A stretch of 64,000 nt of DNA, taken from NCBI RefSeq assembly GCF_963853665.1, contig NZ_OY970459.1, positions 4,836,001 to 4,900,000 of the forward strand, in the 5' to 3' direction. This document shows positions 27,371-35,073 of this stretch, piece after piece (position 1 is the first letter of the stretch; each line of letters opens with the position of its first letter). The notes beneath the pieces were generated by a model. It saw only the letters and a program-made list of their open reading frames with translations, was not told the DNA's origin and did no database searches. The translations under genes and the position numbers were made by a program. Source of the DNA: Mycobacterium decipiens. Lineage in GTDB: Bacteria > Actinomycetota > Actinomycetes > Mycobacteriales > Mycobacteriaceae.

Positions 27371-29220
27371 AGCGCCAGAACCGGGTCGTAGGTGCGCAGC
27401 CAGTCGTCGAAGTTCAGAGCGAGTTCAGCCTCCACATTGCTGATCAACGCACCGGGTGCGGTGGCGGGCTGCACCGCCCGCTGCAATGCACGCGGATCGA
27501 ACAACTCGGTTAGGCGGCAATCTGGCTCTGCCAGTCGATCCGCGAGCTGACGGCTAGTCTCAGCCGAATAGTCGGGATCGGCGACCGATGGATAAGGCGA
27601 CTTGCGGCGTGCGGCGACAGCACGCGGAATAATGTCGGATACCGCCTGGCGCAGCACGCTTTTTTCCTGTCCGTCCCCGGTTCGAAGGGACCATGCCAGC
27701 GGTGCGACGTATTCCACCAGCCTGTGGTCGCAGAACGGCACCCGAAGCTCTATTCCGGCAGCCATGCTCAGCCTGTCCTTTCGATCCAACAGTGTCGGCA
27801 GGAATCGGCTCAGACCGAGGTAGGTGAGTTCACGCATTCGTTGCTCTTGAGGGCCGCCGCCTGTGGGGGTCAGTTCGGCGAGCGCGGTGCGGTATTGGTC
27901 AGCGACGTAGTCGTCGAGCTGCAGCTTGGCGCGCAGTTCAGGCCGAAACGATGTGGCGATTCGGTGGTGGAGGCGGCCGTGGGCGGGACTGTCGGACATC
28001 CAGGGAAAAGTGTCGGCCATGACCGCGTCGTCGCGGTGGAACCACAGGTAGCCGCCGAAGACTTCATCGGCCGATTCCCCGGACAGTGCGACCGTCGAGT
28101 GCTCCTTGATGGTGGCGCACATTAGGTACAGACTCATGTCAAGATCGCCGATCCCAAGTGGCAGGTCGCGCGATCGGACGCAGGCGCTGCGGGTGTCGCG
28201 GTTAGCCAGAGTCGCCCCGTCAAGGATGATACTGCGGTGGTTGGAGCCGATGAATTGGGCTGCGGCGCTGGCATATTCGGAATCGACGTTGGGGTTGACC
28301 TGCGAGTTGTGGACTGGTGCCGAGAAGTCGATGGAGACCGACCGTATAGGTGCACCATGGCGGCGGGCGTTGGCAAGTGCGGTGATGGCGGTTGAGTCGA
28401 GTCCGCCAGAGAGCAGTGTGCACAACGGCACGTCGGCAACCAGCTGTCGTTGCACGGTGTCGTCCAAAATTGTTCGAACGGTGTGGGCTGCCTCGGCCAG
28501 ACTGGTTGTGCGAGGTGGGCAGGTCAGTGCCTCGTCGAGGGTCCAGTATCGCCGGCGGACAAGTCCGCGGGCCGAGAAGGTGGCGATTTCACCGGGCCGT
28601 ACCTCATCGATGTCGCTGTAGGGCGAACGACCGGGAATTTTGAGCAGTGGAAGCATCAGAGCGACGATGCCTTCCTCGTCGACTTCGGGGCGGCGGGCAT
28701 CGTGCGTCAGGATCGCCTTGGGTTCGGATCCGAAAACCAGCGACGATTCCGTATGGCGGAAGTAGAGGGGCTTGACGCCGAGTCGGTCCCGTACCAGAGT
28801 CAGGGTGCGCTCACGACTGTCCCACACGCCAAACGCGTACATGCCGTTGATCCTGCTGACCGCGGCCGGACCCCACTCGGCCCAGGCCTTGAGGAGCACT
28901 TCGGTATCGCTTGATGTGGTGAAGCTGTGACCGCGTTCAACCAGGGCGACCCGCAATTCGCGATAGTTGTACACCTCGCCGCTGTAGGTGAGGACCAGAT
29001 CGACATTGCCGGTGCTGGGATGGTTATGGGTCATGGGTTGGGCGCCACCGTCTGGGTCGATGATTGCCAGTCGGCGATGACCGAGTCCAGCGATGTCGCA
29101 TCGCCAGATGCCGGCGCCGTTCGGTCCGCGCGGGGCCATGGTGTCCGTCATCCGTGTCAGCACGGTGTCGGCGGTTGGCCCCAGGCCGTGGTAGTCAACC
29201 CATCCAGTGATACCGCACAT
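27367..29220 (-). CDS. AsnB-type glutamine-dependent amidotransferase/synthetase (copy 2)
   Basis: This 617-residue enzyme has a class II glutaminase domain beginning MCGITGWVDYHG, in which Cys2 becomes the N-terminal nucleophile. It has GHRRLAII near 50, SGEVYNYREL near 80 and RDRLGVKPLYFR near 145. The C-terminal synthetase domain (from about 230) has the ATP-pyrophosphatase loop LLSGGLDSTAI near 262 and LSGESADEVFGGYLW near 375. The motif set is complete, so both half-reactions should work. I place the start at the ATG giving Cys2; the longer frame to 29280 would bury the nucleophile. It may make asparagine or, in this operon, an amide on another carboxylate. Copy 1 ends 26 bp upstream. 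Confidence 0.88.
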   Translation of the reverse strand: MCGITGWVDYHGLGPTADTVLTRMTDTMAPRGPNGAGIWRCDIAGLGHRRLAIIDPDGGAQPMTHNHPSTGNVDLVLTYSGEVYNYRELRVALVERGHSFTTSSDTEVLLKAWAEWGPAAVSRINGMYAFGVWDSRERTLTLVRDRLGVKPLYFRHTESSLVFGSEPKAILTHDARRPEVDEEGIVALMLPLLKIPGRSPYSDIDEVRPGEIATFSARGLVRRRYWTLDEALTCPPRTTSLAEAAHTVRTILDDTVQRQLVADVPLCTLLSGGLDSTAITALANARRHGAPIRSVSIDFSAPVHNSQVNPNVDSEYASAAAQFIGSNHRSIILDGATLANRDTRSACVRSRDLPLGIGDLDMSLYLMCATIKEHSTVALSGESADEVFGGYLWFHRDDAVMADTFPWMSDSPAHGRLHHRIATSFRPELRAKLQLDDYVADQYRTALAELTPTGGGPQEQRMRELTYLGLSRFLPTLLDRKDRLSMAAGIELRVPFCDHRLVEYVAPLAWSLRTGDGQEKSVLRQAVSDIIPRAVAARRKSPYPSVADPDYSAETSRQLADRLAEPDCRLTELFDPRALQRAVQPATAPGALISNVEAELALNFDDWLRTYDPVLAL

Positions 29221-29246
29221 CGATTTTTTCCCTTTCAGGTGTGACG

Positions 29247-31076
29247 TCAGCGGATTCGCACGCGATAGTCGGTGAGCCATGTGTTGAGGTTGAGCAGAAA
29301 GCTCAGCCCCGCTGTGGTCGACGATGCAGCGCGTGGGCTCGGCAGCGCCCTATCCATGCCGAATCGTTCCGCGACGGTGCGATGGTCAACGAGATCGAAC
29401 ACCGGTGCCTGGGGCGCGGCGAGTAAATCGCGCACACGGACCTGCAGCGCGTGCAGGTAATTCGGGTCGGGGTTGGGCGGGAAACCGCTCTTACGCCGCC
29501 GCAGCACCTCGTCGGGGAGCAGGTCGGCGACGGCGAGACGAAGCAGCCCCTTTTCCTGGCTGCCCGCAGTCTTGATGTGCCACGGCACATTCCACACGTA
29601 CTCGATCAACCGGTGGTCACAGAATGGGACGCGCACCTCCAGTCCGGTTGCCATGCTGATCCGATCCTTGCGGTCAAGCAACGCGCCCAGCCAGCGAGTT
29701 AGCGCCAGATAGGAGATTCGCCGCGAGACGACGTCCTCGGAGCTTTCGCCGTCCAGCTGAGGGGTACTGCGCACGGCTTCGTCGTACCGTGCTTTGACAT
29801 AGTCATCTGGAGCGACCACGTCGCGGATCTCGCTGCGCAGCAGTACCGATGGGCCTGTCTTGCCGGCCAGCCAGGGGAACCCGTCGAATTCACGCGCGGT
29901 CGGTGAAGTGAAATAGGGGTATCCACCGAATATTTCATCTGCCGACTCACCAGACAACGCGACGGAAGAGAAGCTTTTCACTTGGTCGAACAGGAGGTAC
30001 AGCGACACATCCATTTCGCCCCAGCCGGGTAGGTCGCGTGCGCGCAGCACCTTTTCGTCGTGGGCAAGGATGTCGGCGGGTTCGACGACCACCGTGGTGT
30101 GTTGAGTGCCGAGGTGAGCACTGACGGCAGCGGCATAGGGTTCGTCGCGGGTGGGATGCCAGGTTGTGCTGCGGAAGGATTCAGATGAGCCCGGGAAGTC
30201 GACTGAGTAGCTGGCGATCTTGCCGTGTCCGTGTTCGCGACGAATGCGGCTTGCGATGGCTGTGATTGCGCTCGAATCCAGCCCACCTGAGAGCAAGGCG
30301 CCGACCGAAACATCGGCGACCAATTGTCGCTGCACGATATCGATGAGCAAATCGCGCACGTGAGCGACGGTGGCGCGGGTGTCATCACGATGATCTACTG
30401 CGGTAAGGCTCCAGTACGCGGTGCTCCGCAATCCGGCGCGGTCAATGGTGAGCACGTGGCCGGGTTTGACCTGATTTAGCCCGCAGAACACGCCGTGGCC
30501 GGGCGTCGGCGCAGTCGCAACCGCGAAAACTTCAGCCAACCCGGAGGCGTCGAGCTCAGGAACGAAGATCGGATTGGCCAGCACCGCTTTGGGTTCCGAT
30601 CCGAAGATCAATCCGCTGCCGTAGTAGTGATAGTACAGCGGTTTGATACCGAGGCGGTCGCGCACAAGCACCAGCCGTTGTGCTGCGTCGTCCCATATCG
30701 CGAAGGCGAACATGCCGTTGAGATGCTCGGCGACTGCCGGACCCCACCGCTTGTATCCTTCGAGGATGACCTCGGTGTCCGAGCGGGTGCGGAACGTGTG
30801 CCCGGCGCCAATCAGTTCCGCACGCAGTTCGCCGAAGTTATACACCTCGCCGCTGTAGGTGATGATCGCTTGGGAGTCGGTGGTGGCCATAGGTTGGACT
30901 CCACCTTCGAGATCGATAATGGACAGTCTGCGGTGGCCGAGGAAGGCGTGGGCAGCCGTCCACGTGCCAGCCGCGTCGGGTCCCCTGAGGCGCATGGTGT
31001 CGGTCATAGCGGTCGTTGTGGCGATCTCGGTGGTTAAGTCACGCTCCCAGTCCACCCATCCGGTGATGCCGCACAT
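29247..31076 (-). CDS. AsnB-type glutamine-dependent amidotransferase/synthetase (copy 1)
   Basis: This 609-residue protein starts MCGITGWVDWER with Cys2 as glutaminase nucleophile. It has GHRRLSIIDLEGG near 48, SGEVYNFGEL near 75 and RDRLGIKPLYYH near 140. The synthetase domain has the PPi loop LLSGGLDSSAI near 260, LSGESADEIFGGYPYF near 370 and RVPFCDHRLIEYVW near 480. It is clearly paralogous to the downstream gene but diverges in several synthetase-domain stretches, which suggests two different acceptor substrates. A GAAAGGAG ribosome-binding site precedes the ATG. It lies 24 bp after the unknown 31101-31817 gene. An ordinary asparagine role would not need two adjacent copies. Confidence 0.88.
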   Translation of the reverse strand: MCGITGWVDWERDLTTEIATTTAMTDTMRLRGPDAAGTWTAAHAFLGHRRLSIIDLEGGVQPMATTDSQAIITYSGEVYNFGELRAELIGAGHTFRTRSDTEVILEGYKRWGPAVAEHLNGMFAFAIWDDAAQRLVLVRDRLGIKPLYYHYYGSGLIFGSEPKAVLANPIFVPELDASGLAEVFAVATAPTPGHGVFCGLNQVKPGHVLTIDRAGLRSTAYWSLTAVDHRDDTRATVAHVRDLLIDIVQRQLVADVSVGALLSGGLDSSAITAIASRIRREHGHGKIASYSVDFPGSSESFRSTTWHPTRDEPYAAAVSAHLGTQHTTVVVEPADILAHDEKVLRARDLPGWGEMDVSLYLLFDQVKSFSSVALSGESADEIFGGYPYFTSPTAREFDGFPWLAGKTGPSVLLRSEIRDVVAPDDYVKARYDEAVRSTPQLDGESSEDVVSRRISYLALTRWLGALLDRKDRISMATGLEVRVPFCDHRLIEYVWNVPWHIKTAGSQEKGLLRLAVADLLPDEVLRRRKSGFPPNPDPNYLHALQVRVRDLLAAPQAPVFDLVDHRTVAERFGMDRALPSPRAASSTTAGLSFLLNLNTWLTDYRVRIR

Positions 31077-31100
31077 CGCGGGCTCCTTTCGGTGATGGAG

Positions 31101-31817
31101 TCAGCGCTGATGTGTCGGGTCAGGCGTGCGCAGCGTCCAACGGCAGCCTCGGGCCGCCTCGCTTGTCAGCTGATATGAGCTGTCATAGCCTTTGGCCGCG
31201 AAATTCGCGGCGGTGGCTTTCGTGCAGTATTCACAGGGCGAAGCCAGAGTGATCGGCACCCCTTGCGCTCGGGCCTGTTCACGGTATTGCCAGATGCCGC
31301 ATCGAATGACGGTGATGACGGTCTCCTCGGCGGCCTGATCAACGTCGGTATGGGAGTCGTAGTTGGCGAGTTGGCGCACGAAACGATCAGCGACCGAGCG
31401 TCGGCAGGTGGAACCTGTGGTCGTCGTTGCGTACACGTACGCGTTGGACCGTGCCCAATCAGCCATACGGTCGTGCCCGAAGTGCGCCACGATAAACTGC
31501 TCCATCAGTGCTTGGGCACGGAAAAATACGCGTTTCCAGGCTTCTTCACCCATAGCGAGAGAAGCGTCGGGCAGCCCCTCGAAGATTCTGCTTTTGACTT
31601 GGATCCATTCGTCGATGAGCCCAGGCGCGTTTTCATCGACGAAAAAGCGGGTCATCCCCGACTCCGCCTCGAAGAATCGGCGTTGCCATAACCGGGCGCG
31701 GGCCGCCACATCGTCAGAAACAGCGCCGTCGAATACGTCAGTAACAGCAACCTCGCGCGCCATCGTCATTGTCCGACCGGATCGGCCTCGTACAACGCTA
31801 GACGAGAAACCACTCAT
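31101..31817 (-). CDS. Unknown protein with C-terminal CxxC region, first gene of the AsnB operon
   Basis: I take the ATG at 31817, giving 238 residues; an ATG at 31883 would add 22. The protein is soluble, without a signal peptide. It is helical in the middle (WIQVKSRIFEGLPDASLAMG near 70, FRAQALMEQFIVAHFGHDRM near 100). The C-terminal quarter has a paired-cysteine stretch PCEYCTKATAANFAAKGYDS near 200 and ends with GCRWTLRT. A late Cys-rich segment closing with G-C-x-W-x-L faintly recalls V4R or 2-aminothiazoline-carboxylate-hydrolase-like proteins, but I cannot assign a family. The cysteines could bind metal. It heads the operon with two AsnB enzymes and an exporter, so a substrate-forming or tailoring step is plausible. 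Confidence 0.75.
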   Translation of the reverse strand: MSGFSSSVVRGRSGRTMTMAREVAVTDVFDGAVSDDVAARARLWQRRFFEAESGMTRFFVDENAPGLIDEWIQVKSRIFEGLPDASLAMGEEAWKRVFFRAQALMEQFIVAHFGHDRMADWARSNAYVYATTTTGSTCRRSVADRFVRQLANYDSHTDVDQAAEETVITVIRCGIWQYREQARAQGVPITLASPCEYCTKATAANFAAKGYDSSYQLTSEAARGCRWTLRTPDPTHQR

Positions 31818-31933
31818 TTTGTTACATCCCCCCAGTAAAGATTTGAGCCATTCATTAATAACGGCGACGGCGGTGCCGCTCAAAAAATAGAGTCGATCGA
31901 GGAAGCAATCGTGCGATGGCTTTGTTGTTGATT

Positions 31934-31962
31934 TGAGACAGGAATTATCAATACCCGTCTCA
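31934..31962. promoter_or_regulatory. Inverted repeat upstream of the AsnB operon
   Basis: TGAGAC at 31934-31939 and GTCTCA at 31957-31962 form an inverted repeat with a 17-base, AT-rich spacer. It lies about 120 bp upstream of the first operon gene and may be an operator or part of the element's edge. Confidence 0.3.
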
Positions 31963-32337
31963 GATCATCCTCCGCAGGGTGCGCCCACTTTCACGCCGCC
32001 TCGCCGAGGGCTCATCCACGGGATCTGATCATTCGCTCACAGACTTGAAGCCAACAACACCTCGGAGATGACCAGCGGCATTTGCGGACATTCCGTTGTC
32101 CAGGTGCGCTGCCTCCCGCGTTTCCCGTGCGGTCGTCGCGTGACCGACGGACGAGGCGGGTCGGCGCCGGCCCTCGGCCGCGAATTGGCGCGGGAAGCAA
32201 CCCCCTTGGTGATATCAAGCCCGTAGGCCATGTCACTAAACCTTCCTGTCGCTCGCCGCGGTGACGGTACCACCGGGTTTGGTCGCCTGTTGAATGGTCA
32301 GTGTTCCGGCGTGTTGAGTGGTCCTAGTTGCGGCGTG
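31963..32337. other. Region without a supported gene; element-end repeats near its right side
   Basis: Only short overlapping frames are present. A 64-codon minus-strand frame (MAYGLDITKGVAS...) ends at 32037 and shows no known feature. Near 32288-32341 are repeated CGGCGTGTTGA units (32307-32317 and 32331-32341) and a related TGTTGAATGG, which look like the terminal repeats of an insertion element. Confidence 0.5.
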
Positions 32338-32420
32338 TTGATAACAGCAGCGTGCACGCGGCCCGTGCTGACCAGCCGTGCGCGAGCGCGTGGTCGATCA
32401 GATTCAATACCCCGGCCCTG
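32338..32420 (-). pseudogene. Transposase N-terminal remnant
   Basis: The minus strand reads VLNLIDHALAHGWSARAACT, the helix-turn-helix opening of actinobacterial integrase-core transposases that travel with an AAA ATPase gene. Nothing of the catalytic core follows; the frame runs into the repeat cluster at 32307-32341. Confidence 0.5.
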
Positions 32421-32508
32421 ACTGTTGGCCGGCATTCAGGATGAGCATGGTGGCGGCATTGGCGGTGAGGCTGTGGGGGCGGTGGTGTTCAGGGTGTCGC
32501 GGTGATGT

Positions 32509-32890
32509 TCACTCTGCGGCGACTTCGGCGATGGCTGTGCGAGTGGAGGATTCGTCGACGACGGCCTGGTTGGCGGCGAACGCGGCGACGAGGGCTTGTA
32601 GTACGAGGTTGTTGACCGCGCGGGGGTAGCCACGGCTGGTTTGGTGGATTATCCCGACGGCGTCGTCGGAGAACAGCGTGTCGTCGCGGCCAACCAGTTT
32701 GAGGTGGTGGTGCAGATTGGTATCAGTCTCCTTGTCGGTCATGGGCGTCATCGTGTAGCGCAGCCCGATGCGTTGATCGGGCGCGGCGCGGACACCGAGT
32801 TTCATTTGCCGCACCGCAGGGTTGGTTGGCCGACAAGCAGGCAGGCGAACGGGCTCGACGAATCGAGATCATGGTTGGTGAGCAAGCGGA
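32509..32890 (-). pseudogene. IS-associated AAA ATPase (ExeA/TniB-like), C-terminal remnant
   Basis: From about 32890 the minus strand reads LLTNHDLDSSSPFACLLVGQ followed by PTLR. After a frameshift near 32815 it continues with KLGVRAAPDQRIGLRYTM and TSRGYPRAVNNLVLQALVAA to a stop at 32509. This is the sensor-2 and C-terminal part of the transposition helper ATPases paired with integrase-type transposases. The Walker A and B half is missing, so the gene is dead. It abuts a broken LysR gene, suggesting that the element inserted there. Confidence 0.65.
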
Positions 32891-32894
32891 TGGC

Positions 32895-33150
32895 CGACTA
32901 CGGCATGCGCGTAACGCGTATCACCGGCGCCGGTTCGCACGATGGCGATATCGCATGCCCCTTCGGCAAGGCCCGCGGTGGCGGTATTGGTGCGGATAAG
33001 CCGAATCTCGACGCCGGGATGACGCCGCGCCCAACGACGCTAGAACTCGGGCGCGTGGCGACCCTGCGCAGACCAAGCGTGACCGACGCGCACCCGCTTG
33101 TGCCCACCAGCACGAGATTGTCGGCTTCGGTCAGGATGCGCCGAGCGCGT
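32895..33150 (-). pseudogene. LysR-family regulator remnant, frameshifted and truncated
   Basis: The minus strand gives ARRILTEADNLVLVG, the end of the LysR linker helix. In another frame it gives RVRVGHAWSAQGRHAPEF, a stop, then RRWARRHPGVEIRLIRT and TAGLAEGACDIAIVRTG, the start of the substrate-binding domain. The helix-turn-helix and the rest of the domain are gone, cut at about 32895 by the ATPase remnant. It diverges from the EamA transporter gene, the usual LysR-target layout, so it was probably that gene's regulator. Confidence 0.65.
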
Positions 33151-33191
33151 GCATTTTGCAGATCCGCCCCCGATGGCGCAACGTGTCCGTC

Positions 33192-34136
33192 ATGGCGAGT
33201 TCGACTGTGGTCGCTGACCTTGGTGACCGGCCCGCCGATGTGCGGGCGAGGAATCGGCTCGGCGGCCTCGCGTTGATGTTGACCAGTGGATTGTCCAACC
33301 AACTCGGCGCAGCCGCGGGCGCCCATGCGTTCGGGGTGGTCGGCCCGATCGGTGTGGTCGCGGTGCGCCAGTGGATCGCCGGTCTGGTGCTGCTGCTGTG
33401 TGCGCGGCCACGGTTGCACACCCTCAGCGCCAAGCAGTGGCGACCGGTCATCGGTCTCGCTGCGGCGTGGGCGGTCATGAATACCACCCTGTATGTGGCC
33501 GTGGACCGGATTGGTCTCGGGCTGGCGGTGACGCTCGAGTTCCTCGGGCCCCTGGCCGTGGCGTTAGCCTCGTCGCGGCGATTGGTCACGGTTGGCTGCG
33601 CCGCCGTCATCGGCGCCGCGGTGCTCGCGTTGGCCCGGCCGCAGCCGTCCACGGACTACGTCGGTATCGCCTCGGGGTTGGCGGCGGCGGGCTGCTGGGC
33701 GTCCTACATATTGCTCAATCGCACGATAGGGCAACGCATTCCAGGCTCACTTGGCTTGGCGGCAGCGGTTCTGATGTCGTCGTTGGCCTATGTACCGGTA
33801 GGCGTGGTAGTGCTGCTGCACCATAAGCCGACCGTTGCGGCGGCGGGCTACGCGGTGGCGGCGGGCCTGCTCGCCTCGGTGGTGCCGATAGTGACGGACT
33901 TATTGGCGCTGCGGCGCGTGGACGTGCACACCTTCGGCCTATTCATGAGCTTTCAGCCGGTGTTGGCCGCTCTGGTCGGCTTGGTCCTGCTCGGCCAGGC
34001 TCTCGATGGCATCCATTGGGCCGCGATCATCGCCATCGTGGCGGCCAATTGCGCGGCCGCGTTCGCGTCTGGCCGGACCCAGTCCGGTACTCCGCCAGTC
34101 CGAAAGGAGCGTCATGACAACCACCCGTTCGGTTGA
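33192..34136 (+). CDS. EamA/DMT-family permease (RhtA-like metabolite exporter)
   Basis: This 314-residue protein starts at the ATG at 33192 and has ten predicted membrane segments in two EamA repeats (about 20-155 and 165-300). AVRQWIAGLVLLL near 55 and LGLAVTLEFLGPLAVAL near 115 are typical of the first repeat; FGLFMSFQPVLAALVGLVLL near 255 is typical of the second. RhtA-like members export threonine, homoserine and other amino acids. Its last 23 bases overlap the following ornithine-cyclodeaminase-family gene, so the two are coexpressed. The upstream start at 33156 lies in the LysR remnant and is not favoured. Confidence 0.88.
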   Translation: MASSTVVADLGDRPADVRARNRLGGLALMLTSGLSNQLGAAAGAHAFGVVGPIGVVAVRQWIAGLVLLLCARPRLHTLSAKQWRPVIGLAAAWAVMNTTLYVAVDRIGLGLAVTLEFLGPLAVALASSRRLVTVGCAAVIGAAVLALARPQPSTDYVGIASGLAAAGCWASYILLNRTIGQRIPGSLGLAAAVLMSSLAYVPVGVVVLLHHKPTVAAAGYAVAAGLLASVVPIVTDLLALRRVDVHTFGLFMSFQPVLAALVGLVLLGQALDGIHWAAIIAIVAANCAAAFASGRTQSGTPPVRKERHDNHPFG

Positions 34137-35067
34137 CTTCATCTCTGCTCAAGCGGTTTCGGCGGCGCTGACCCCCGCCCGGGCCGTGCAGGCCATCGAG
34201 GATGCACTGCGGGCGGGACTCGATCCGGCTGGAGACTTCCAGCGCACCGTCCTCGACGTAGCCCACGGCCAGTTGCTGGTGATGCCGTCGCAGTCGTCGT
34301 CCAGCGTCGGCGTCAAGGTCGCCACCGTCGCACCCGCCAATCCCGGGCGCGACCTGCCCCTCGTCCAAGCGATATACATCCTGTTCGACGGAAACACGCT
34401 AAGCCCGCGGGTGTTCATCGACGGCGCCGCCCTCACTACGCTGCGCACCCCCGCCGTATCGATCGCCGCTGTCAAGCCTGCGCTGCTACGCGCCAGCACC
34501 CCGTTGCACGTGACGGTGTTTGGCGCCGGCCCACAGGGCGTCGCCCATGTTGACACCATCGCCGACGTGGTGGGGCAGACTCGCCAGATCGCATCGACGA
34601 CCTACGTCGTGCGCCACCCCGACATCGCGCGCCTGCCACCGCAGGCTCACGTCGTTCACGCGCAGTCGCCCGAGGCGATCAGTGCCGTGGAGCGCGCCGA
34701 CGTAATCGTCTGTGCCACCGGGTCTGCGGTGCCGGTGTTCGATTCCCGTGTGGCGAAACGCGACGTCATCGTTATGGCGGTCGGATCACACCGCCCCGAC
34801 CGGCGCGAGGTGGACAGCGCACTCTGCGCCCGCGCCCAGGTCATAGTCGAGGACCCACAGACCGCGCTACGCGAAGGCGGGGACGTGGTCCTGGCCATCG
34901 CCGAATCAGGTTTGACCGCAGGGCAGCTCATCCCGATGAAAGACGTCGTCACCGGCACTTCACCCTTGCACGCCGACCGCGCAGTTTTCTTCAAGAGCAC
35001 CGGCATGGGCTGGGAAGATGCTGTTGTCGCCGAGGCGATCGTCAGCGGGACACTAGATGCCACCTAG
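34114..35067 (+). CDS. Ornithine cyclodeaminase/mu-crystallin family dehydrogenase
   Basis: This 317-residue enzyme starts at the ATG at 34114 after a perfect GAAAGGAG ribosome-binding site; the longer frame from 34006 lies inside the exporter gene. It has the family's substrate region (MPSQSSSSVGVKVATV near 50), the FIDGAALTTLRTPAVSIAAV stretch near 100 and the NAD-binding VTVFGAGPQGVAHVDTI near 130. Family members include ornithine cyclodeaminase, alanine dehydrogenase, ketimine reductases and opine-like synthases, so the substrate is open. The overlapping exporter suggests that an amino acid or imino acid is made or cleared and then exported. It converges with the LacI gene, six bases away. 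Confidence 0.86.
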   Translation: MTTTRSVDFISAQAVSAALTPARAVQAIEDALRAGLDPAGDFQRTVLDVAHGQLLVMPSQSSSSVGVKVATVAPANPGRDLPLVQAIYILFDGNTLSPRVFIDGAALTTLRTPAVSIAAVKPALLRASTPLHVTVFGAGPQGVAHVDTIADVVGQTRQIASTTYVVRHPDIARLPPQAHVVHAQSPEAISAVERADVIVCATGSAVPVFDSRVAKRDVIVMAVGSHRPDRREVDSALCARAQVIVEDPQTALREGGDVVLAIAESGLTAGQLIPMKDVVTGTSPLHADRAVFFKSTGMGWEDAVVAEAIVSGTLDAT

Positions 35068-35073
35068 CATCGA

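Noticed and set aside
26099..31883. Lasso-peptide gene cluster
   Set aside because: Lasso clusters need a transglutaminase-like protease and a recognition element with a leader peptide; none is present, and both AsnB proteins keep the glutaminase Cys2, unlike many lasso cyclases.
32037..32231. 64-codon minus-strand frame as a possible peptide precursor
   Set aside because: Arg/Pro-rich, no ribosome-binding site, no core-like end, and it lies between element fragments; composition is that of a shadow frame.
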